DNA of 64,000 nt from an uncultured bacterium (lineage in GTDB: Bacteria > Elusimicrobiota > Elusimicrobia > Elusimicrobiales > Elusimicrobiaceae): the NCBI GenBank assembly GCA_949291545.1, contig CASEWB010000006.1, positions 62,001 to 126,000 of the forward strand, given 5' to 3'. Position 1 is the stretch's first letter, and each line of letters starts with the position of its first letter. Positions 59,147 through 64,000 of this stretch are shown piece after piece. The notes beneath the pieces are model-generated. The model was not told where the DNA came from, ran no database searches, and saw nothing but the letters and a program-made list of their open reading frames with translations. The translations under genes were made by a program, and so were the position numbers.

Positions 59147-60859
59147 ATGGCATCTGGAAATAAAGCGCTGAAAGATTTAGTAGAAGAAGGAAAAGAAAGC
59201 GGTTTTCTATCCTTGGAGGAACTGAACCGCTCTATTGCCGCGTCCGATATGAGCGCCGAAGATATTGACGGCGTAATGGGCACCCTGGACGATTTGGGTA
59301 TCCAAGTGGTAGACCAGAAAAAATTCAAATCGGTGGCCGCCCAGGACAAAGAAGCGTTAAGCGAGGATTGGTCCTCCAGCCCCGACATTTCCAACTCTAT
59401 TCGGATGTATCTGTCCGAAATGGGCAAGGTGCCGCTCTTGTCGCGCGACGAAGAAATCACCTTGGCGCGCAATATCCGCGAACGCGAAAAAGAACTGCGC
59501 AAGCTGGTGTTGGAGTCCCCCATCACCATGCGCGAAATCTGCAACTGGGAAGAACTGGTGGACCAGGAAGAAATGACCACCAAAGAGTTAATGCCCCGCG
59601 GCAAACGCACTACGCGCGAGCTGAACAATATGCGCAAAAAACTCAAAGATGCGGCCCAGTTTATTGGCAAGCGCGAGCAGGAAATCACCAAGCTAATGAA
59701 AGAACTGCGGGAAGGCAACCTGACCGAAAAAAAGCGCAACAACGCCATTGAAAAATTGGAAGCCAAACAAAAAGAAGTGGTGGCCAGCATCACCAAGCTG
59801 AATTTGAACCAAAACAAAATTAAACGTTTGACCAATAAAATTAAAAACTTGGCCGACCGCTTGACCGAAGCCCGCAACGATATGAAACGCTTTGACGAAT
59901 ACTTCGGCCCGTATGCGGACGTCAAAAAATTAGTAAACCGCTTTAAATCCGGCAAAATCACCGAAAAAGAATTCAAAAAAGCCACCAAATTCACCTTACC
60001 GGAACTGGAACGGGCCCTGTCCAACATCGAAGACGTACAGCGCCGCCACGCCCAGATGGTGGATATGCTGCCCATGACCGAAAAAGAATTTTTGGCCTTC
60101 AACGACCGCATTGTGTTTTTTGAAGATATGATTTTGCAGGATAAATTAAAACTTATCAAAGCCAACCTGCGCTTGGTAGTATCTATCGCCAAAAAGCACG
60201 TCAATTCCAACTTGGAGCTTTCCGACCTTATTCAGGAAGGCGGCCTGGGGTTGATGAAGGCTGTGGAAAAATTCGAATATAAACGCGGTTTTAAATTTTC
60301 CACCTATGCTACTTGGTGGATCCGCCAAAGCATCAACCGCGCCATTGCGGACCAAGCCAACACCATTCGTATTCCGGTGCACATGAAAGAGTTGGTTTCC
60401 AAACTTACAAAAGTCACCAACAAATTCCGCCAGGAACACGGGCGCGAACCCACGCTGGAAGATTATTCCAAGACGCTGCGCCTGTCGGTAGAAAAAGTAA
60501 AAAGCGTGCTCAAAATTATGCAGGACCCGATTTCTTTGTCTACCCCTATTGGCGAAGACGAGGACTCCAACCTGGAAGACTTTATCGAAGATAAGAACGG
60601 GCCAAACCCCACCAGCGCGGCGGTGGACTTCCTGCGCAAGCAAGAAGTGGCCGATGTACTGGCCACCCTGTCGGAACGGGAAGCCAAAATTATCAGCCTG
60701 CGCTTTGGGATTGACTCGGGCTACCCCCGCACGCTGGAAGAGGTGGGCAAGATGTTTAACGTCACGCGTGAGCGCGTGCGTCAGATTGAGGCCAAAGCCA
60801 TTCGCAAGCTGCGCCACCCCAGCCGCACCAAAATGCTGAAAGATTACCAAGACAACTAA
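59147..60859 (+). CDS. rpoD: Primary sigma factor RpoD (sigma70)
   Basis: 570 aa. Region 1.2 ([19 protein letters not shown]), a long helical non-conserved region (about 150-310), region 2 ([35 protein letters not shown]), region 3 and region 4 ([23 protein letters not shown]). It directs housekeeping transcription, in agreement with the TTGACA/TATAAT-like promoters seen here. GAGG upstream. Confidence 0.97.
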   Translation: MASGNKALKDLVEEGKESGFLSLEELNRSIAASDMSAEDIDGVMGTLDDLGIQVVDQKKFKSVAAQDKEALSEDWSSSPDISNSIRMYLSEMGKVPLLSRDEEITLARNIREREKELRKLVLESPITMREICNWEELVDQEEMTTKELMPRGKRTTRELNNMRKKLKDAAQFIGKREQEITKLMKELREGNLTEKKRNNAIEKLEAKQKEVVASITKLNLNQNKIKRLTNKIKNLADRLTEARNDMKRFDEYFGPYADVKKLVNRFKSGKITEKEFKKATKFTLPELERALSNIEDVQRRHAQMVDMLPMTEKEFLAFNDRIVFFEDMILQDKLKLIKANLRLVVSIAKKHVNSNLELSDLIQEGGLGLMKAVEKFEYKRGFKFSTYATWWIRQSINRAIADQANTIRIPVHMKELVSKLTKVTNKFRQEHGREPTLEDYSKTLRLSVEKVKSVLKIMQDPISLSTPIGEDEDSNLEDFIEDKNGPNPTSAAVDFLRKQEVADVLATLSEREAKIISLRFGIDSGYPRTLEEVGKMFNVTRERVRQIEAKAIRKLRHPSRTKMLKDYQDN

Positions 60860-60863
60860 CCTA

Positions 60864-60890
60864 AAAGCCCCGGGCACCCGGGGCTTTTTT
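60864..60890 (+). terminator. Terminator of the rpsU-dnaG-rpoD operon
   Basis: GCCCCGGG/CCCGGGGC stem followed by six T. Confidence 0.85.
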
Positions 60891-60948
60891 ATGTATCTTG
60901 CAACAAAAAGCGGCCTCATTTTAATGAGGCCGCTTTTAGCAAATCAAA

Positions 60949-61455
60949 CTATTTTTCTGGCTGATTTAGATACCACTGCGTCAACTGTTCTTTTAATTTA
61001 TCCCACTGGGCACGTTCCACCTGGGCCGCCACCTGCTGTGCCAGCATTCGTTCCGTCGAACCGCGGGATTTAGTACTGTTGGAAAAAATCTGTTTCCCAT
61101 CATTGTATTTTTCCGAAAGCAATTGATTTTGTTTATCAAACGCCAAAGACATATCCAATATCAAATTTTCGTTCTCGTCTTTTAGGGTATAGAAAACCTC
61201 TCCGCCCCGTTTGTTCTTCATTACGCCCAAAACGCCCCAATTTTTTCCTTTCTTAAAATAGATGCCGCGGGCGTTTCCTCGGGTGCGATTCTCCCAAAAA
61301 GGCGTATAGAGTTCCCCTTGCACGGCTTTCCCGCCGATAGTGATTAGTTTTATGTATTGGTCATATAGATAGGCGTAATATATTTTTTCGCCGTTCGGCC
61401 CCACTGCCGACACAGGCCGGCCCAAGCCGTCGCGTTCCTGCACGGTTTGCGGCAA
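60949..61455 (-). CDS. C-terminal part of the metallopeptidase-like protein, after an in-frame TAG
   Basis: About 168 aa with no good start (TTG at best, no ribosome site). It is in the same frame as the upstream metallopeptidase gene and separated from it by a single TAG at 61474-61476 plus six sense codons. The content (PVSAVGPNGEKIYYAYLY, KNWGVLGVMKNKRGGEVFYTLKDENENLIL) reads as a beta-rich domain in continuous style. It is either part of a readthrough product of about 482 aa or the tail of a gene broken by one nonsense change. Confidence 0.6.
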   Translation of the reverse strand: MPQTVQERDGLGRPVSAVGPNGEKIYYAYLYDQYIKLITIGGKAVQGELYTPFWENRTRGNARGIYFKKGKNWGVLGVMKNKRGGEVFYTLKDENENLILDMSLAFDKQNQLLSEKYNDGKQIFSNSTKSRGSTERMLAQQVAAQVERAQWDKLKEQLTQWYLNQPEK

Positions 61456-61473
61456 GACAGCAAACGGAGAAGG

Positions 61474-62397
61474 CTATCCTTTGTCCGTCAATTCCAAATG
61501 TTTTGTATAGGCCACTTGTCCATTTTTATAAACTTCCAAGTCCCATACCCGGGTATCTTCGCTGGTAATTTGGTAAGGGCCGCGCAAACCGGATTGCCCG
61601 CGGACATAATACTCTTTTGAATTGGCGCACAAACTTTTCCACCCTTTGTCACCGCCGCGGGCTGTGCCCCGGGCGATATCAATCAAATTAACAATTCCGT
61701 CTGCATCGTCGCAGGAAAGATTTTTATCCCGGTTCATTACGCTTTCTGCCGGCCGGGCGGAAGAATAACGGCGGTGAGTATCTTTGTCTTTTGCTTTTTC
61801 GTATTGGGCACTAAGCCCCAACGAATGGCCGATTTCATGCAAGCCAACCTGGGTGGAAGAAAGTTTCCCGGCAGATAAAAGCTTAAGCAAAACTTGGTCT
61901 TGGGGAAGGAAAATCTCGGGGATTTCCCCGTCTTGTTGCAGCCTCTTATAGCACCCTCCGGCCATAGCTCCGCAAATACCGCCTATGTAGGCAAAAGGCA
62001 CTACATAAAAACGGATATCCACTTGCTCTTTATCTTGCAAGAACTCCACTTTTATTCCTTTATCCAACAGGGGCAGCACATCGGCGAATTCAGCTTCCCG
62101 CCCAGTGGCACGAATGATTTGGGCGGTTGACTCAAACCACTGGTTGTAGTTCTGGCGGATTGATTCTTGGTATTCGGCCAGTTTGTCTTCTGTATCTGCG
62201 GGCACACTTAAAAACACCCGTACGGGCTTTCCGGCAATGATTTGCGGCAACAAATAACGATACCCGCCGGAAAAATTGGAATTTACAGGCAAGTTCTCGA
62301 ATTTCAAATCATAATCTGCCATTGCGCCCCACGGTGCGGCGCCATAGGCGTACACTCCGTAACACAAGGCAGTTAGCAAGCCAAAAATTTTACGCAT
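61474..62397 (-). CDS. Secreted zinc metallopeptidase (metzincin-like)
   Basis: 307 aa up to the TAG. A signal peptide (MRKIFGLLTALCYGVYAYG) is followed by a domain with HEIGHSLGL (about residues 193-201), the HExxHxxG zinc motif of metzincin-type peptidases, and a downstream SVMNRDKN that fits the Met-turn. Two nearby cysteines (GGICGAMAGGCY) may form a disulphide. It would cut extracellular or periplasmic proteins. The frame continues beyond the TAG into a further domain, so the stop may be a lesion or a recoded codon. Confidence 0.85.
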   Translation of the reverse strand: MRKIFGLLTALCYGVYAYGAAPWGAMADYDLKFENLPVNSNFSGGYRYLLPQIIAGKPVRVFLSVPADTEDKLAEYQESIRQNYNQWFESTAQIIRATGREAEFADVLPLLDKGIKVEFLQDKEQVDIRFYVVPFAYIGGICGAMAGGCYKRLQQDGEIPEIFLPQDQVLLKLLSAGKLSSTQVGLHEIGHSLGLSAQYEKAKDKDTHRRYSSARPAESVMNRDKNLSCDDADGIVNLIDIARGTARGGDKGWKSLCANSKEYYVRGQSGLRGPYQITSEDTRVWDLEVYKNGQVAYTKHLELTDKG

Positions 62398-62438
62398 AGG
62401 CGCCCCTTACTTTATTAGTATACGCAAAATAAATAAAA

Positions 62439-62466
62439 AAGCACCCCCTGCTACAGGAGGGTGCTT
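62439..62466 (-). terminator. Terminator of the MscS-like gene
   Basis: AGCACCC and GGGTGCT with an inner CCTG/CAGG pair; T6 on the minus strand. Confidence 0.75.
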
Positions 62467-62479
62467 AAGAGAAAACGAT

Positions 62480-63160
62480 TTATTTTTCTTCTTTTTTAAA
62501 TAATTCGCGCAGGAAGTCCGCCACTAATTCTTTACTTCCTAATCCTACGCCAATCCCAAACGCCAGCCCCAGCGAAGCCAACACTATAATCACCACATTG
62601 TTAACCAACTGGTTGGCAAAACCCAGGTTTTCCACGGCAATCAGCGCACAGAAAAACACGATAAAAATGTTCACGGCTTTGGAAATAAAGAACCCGCCTT
62701 TTAAGTTGTTGGCTTTGGCGGAATTATCAATGATGTTGCCCATCAGTTTGCCAAACAACAACCCCGCAAACAAGATAAGGACCGACACAAACAACGTGGG
62801 GATAAATTCCAAAAATTGCGTAAACAAATTGCGGATAATATCCAAATGCAGCACTTCGGCGGCTAATACTACGGCGTAAAAAATCACCGCCCAAGCCAGC
62901 ACAAACGAAATGATGTACGTCGGCGATTTGCCCAGTCCAAAGCGGACGCATAATTCGTTAATGCCCAGTTTGGAGGTTTTTTCGTCAAACGAAATTTTGT
63001 TTAAAATCTTTTTGGCGTAAGACCCTACCAAGCGCGAAACATACAACCCTACCACCAAAATAAGCACCGCAGCTACCAAAGCGGCCAACACCTTCAAGCT
63101 GTTCTGCCCCACTTGCAACAAATGGGTGCTAACTTGTTCCGAAATAGCTTCTAAATCCAT
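62480..63160 (-). CDS. MscS-like membrane protein lacking the beta domain
   Basis: 226 aa from ATG at 63160 (GGAGGAG upstream). About five membrane segments. VVGLYVSRLVGSYAKKIL and the last helix GLAFGIGVGLGSKELVADFLRELF look like the conserved TM-helix family related to mechanosensitive channels; the soluble MscS beta domain is absent. It may be a small ion channel or regulatory subunit. Divergent from recG. Confidence 0.8.
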   Translation of the reverse strand: MDLEAISEQVSTHLLQVGQNSLKVLAALVAAVLILVVGLYVSRLVGSYAKKILNKISFDEKTSKLGINELCVRFGLGKSPTYIISFVLAWAVIFYAVVLAAEVLHLDIIRNLFTQFLEFIPTLFVSVLILFAGLLFGKLMGNIIDNSAKANNLKGGFFISKAVNIFIVFFCALIAVENLGFANQLVNNVVIIVLASLGLAFGIGVGLGSKELVADFLRELFKKEEK

Positions 63161-63220
63161 AAAATTGCTCCTCCTTTTTTTAATTGTAGCATATATTATT
63201 TGTAAAATAAGTATATAGCT

Positions 63221-64000
63221 ATGACGGACACCACCCAAATTCAATACTTAAAAGGCATCGGCCCTGCAAAGGCAAAACTGTTTGAACGCCTGAATGTGCA
63301 GACCGTGGAGGATTTGCTCCACTATTATCCCCGCACCTATCAGGACCGCCGCTTGGGCGCGCCGCCCAACGAATACAATTCCGACTCGCTGGTTGTATTT
63401 AAAGGCCGCGTGCTGCGCACACAGGAAATCCCCGCCCGAAGCGTACTGATTTTTAAGGCCTTCCTGGAAGACGAAAAAGGCCAGCAAATCGAATGTACTT
63501 GGTTTAAAAAACGTATGTACCGCGGATTTCGCTTTGACCCGTTTGGCACGCTTAAAAAAGATTTTAAAATGAACAGCGAAGTATGGGTGATAGGAAAACG
63601 CGACGATAAAAACAATTTTTTTGGGCATAAGGTAACGGCGGACGAACACTACCCCGCCGCCGACGCGCTGACCAAACTGCACGCGGGGCGCCTGACCCCT
63701 ATCTATGCATTAACGGAAGGATTGACCAATAAACAGTTCCGCCAATTTGTCTACGAGGCCTTACAATCGGGTTCGCTCGCGCGCGAGCCGGAAATTTTGC
63801 CGGATACATTACTTAAAAAGCGCAAGCTCTTAAGCGCGCCGCAGGCACTAAAAGCGGTGCATTTTCCCAATTCGCTGGCCGAGCTGGAAAGCGCCCGCAC
63901 GCGCCTGGCGTACGAAGAATTTTTGCTTTTGGCTACGGCGTGGGGCATCAAACGCACGCAGACCAAAATTTTAGCCAAAGATTATTCGTACGAAATAAAA
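63221..64000 (+). CDS. recG: ATP-dependent DNA helicase RecG, N-terminal part (runs off the window)
   Basis: The first 260 residues are visible. QYLKGIGPAKAKLFERLNVQTVEDLLHYYPRTYQDRR is the typical RecG opening, followed by the wedge (OB-fold) domain (VVFKGRVLRTQEIPAR, VWVIGKRDDKNNFFGHKV). RecG remodels stalled replication forks. The helicase motifs lie beyond the window. The ATG at 63221 has no obvious ribosome site. Confidence 0.92.
   Translation, partial: MTDTTQIQYLKGIGPAKAKLFERLNVQTVEDLLHYYPRTYQDRRLGAPPNEYNSDSLVVFKGRVLRTQEIPARSVLIFKAFLEDEKGQQIECTWFKKRMYRGFRFDPFGTLKKDFKMNSEVWVIGKRDDKNNFFGHKVTADEHYPAADALTKLHAGRLTPIYALTEGLTNKQFRQFVYEALQSGSLAREPEILPDTLLKKRKLLSAPQALKAVHFPNSLAELESARTRLAYEEFLLLATAWGIKRTQTKILAKDYSYEIK

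Noticed and set aside
59119-60210. 363-codon open frame antisense to rpoD
   Set aside because: Ser/Leu-rich mirror of a highly conserved sigma factor gene; no independent evidence.

Overview
The window looks like chromosomal DNA of a fermentative, Gram-negative-type bacterium. My best guess is a gut-lineage Elusimicrobiota (Elusimicrobium / Avelusimicrobium-like). The basis is seven dispersed type IV prepilin genes in about 35 kb, outer-membrane-type features (Mla system, Slp-like lipoprotein) and a ferredoxin-fused Etf module. This is an inference; no 16S gene is present.

Region 1, about 1-10.5 kb, is a visibly AT-richer accessory island. Its left part runs leftward: a 619-aa protein with a weak FHA-like segment, a receptor-type Ser/Thr protein kinase, a DUF805 membrane protein, a membrane-anchored ankyrin protein, a NYN-domain nuclease-like protein, and a PIF1-like helicase cut by the window edge. 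A roughly 600-nt gap rich in hairpins lies between the ankyrin and NYN genes. Its right part runs rightward: a nuclease-fold lipoprotein, then a compact three-gene CBASS anti-phage operon (patatin-like phospholipase CapV, CD-NTase, stand-alone E2-like Cap2). One 18-bp motif (TGTCARRAAATGCCAGAT) occurs four times in the island, mostly just upstream of genes and in the direction of transcription. It suggests that the kinase group and the CBASS side share regulation.

Region 2, about 10.5-11.3 kb, is the island border: a degenerate tandem repeat with roughly 45-bp period, then two near-identical terminators flanking a hairpin-dense segment with a tRNA-Ser-like 3' end.

Region 3, 11.3-64 kb, is core-like chromosome: sugar-nucleotide and glucan enzymes, tRNA-Lys and tRNA-Glu, MsrBA, an LtaS-like phosphatase, MarC, a ClC channel, then a long leftward run dnaB-alr-mlaEFD-radA followed by PIN/TRAM-ispDF-lipoprotein-cysS-adenosine deaminase. 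Next come rpsF-ssb-rpsR-rplI, gpmI, dnaQ-DUF3307-histidine kinase, acyl-CoA dehydrogenase-etfB-etfA, rpsU-dnaG-rpoD, a metallopeptidase gene interrupted by one TAG, an MscS-like protein, and the start of recG.

The most notable core signal is in the pilin genes. Several have sigma70-like promoters whose -35/-10 spacer is a poly-T tract; three related copies have tracts of 11, 12 and 13 T, giving spacers of 15, 16 and 17 bp. In these three the start codon sits where transcription should begin, implying leaderless mRNAs and possible phase variation.
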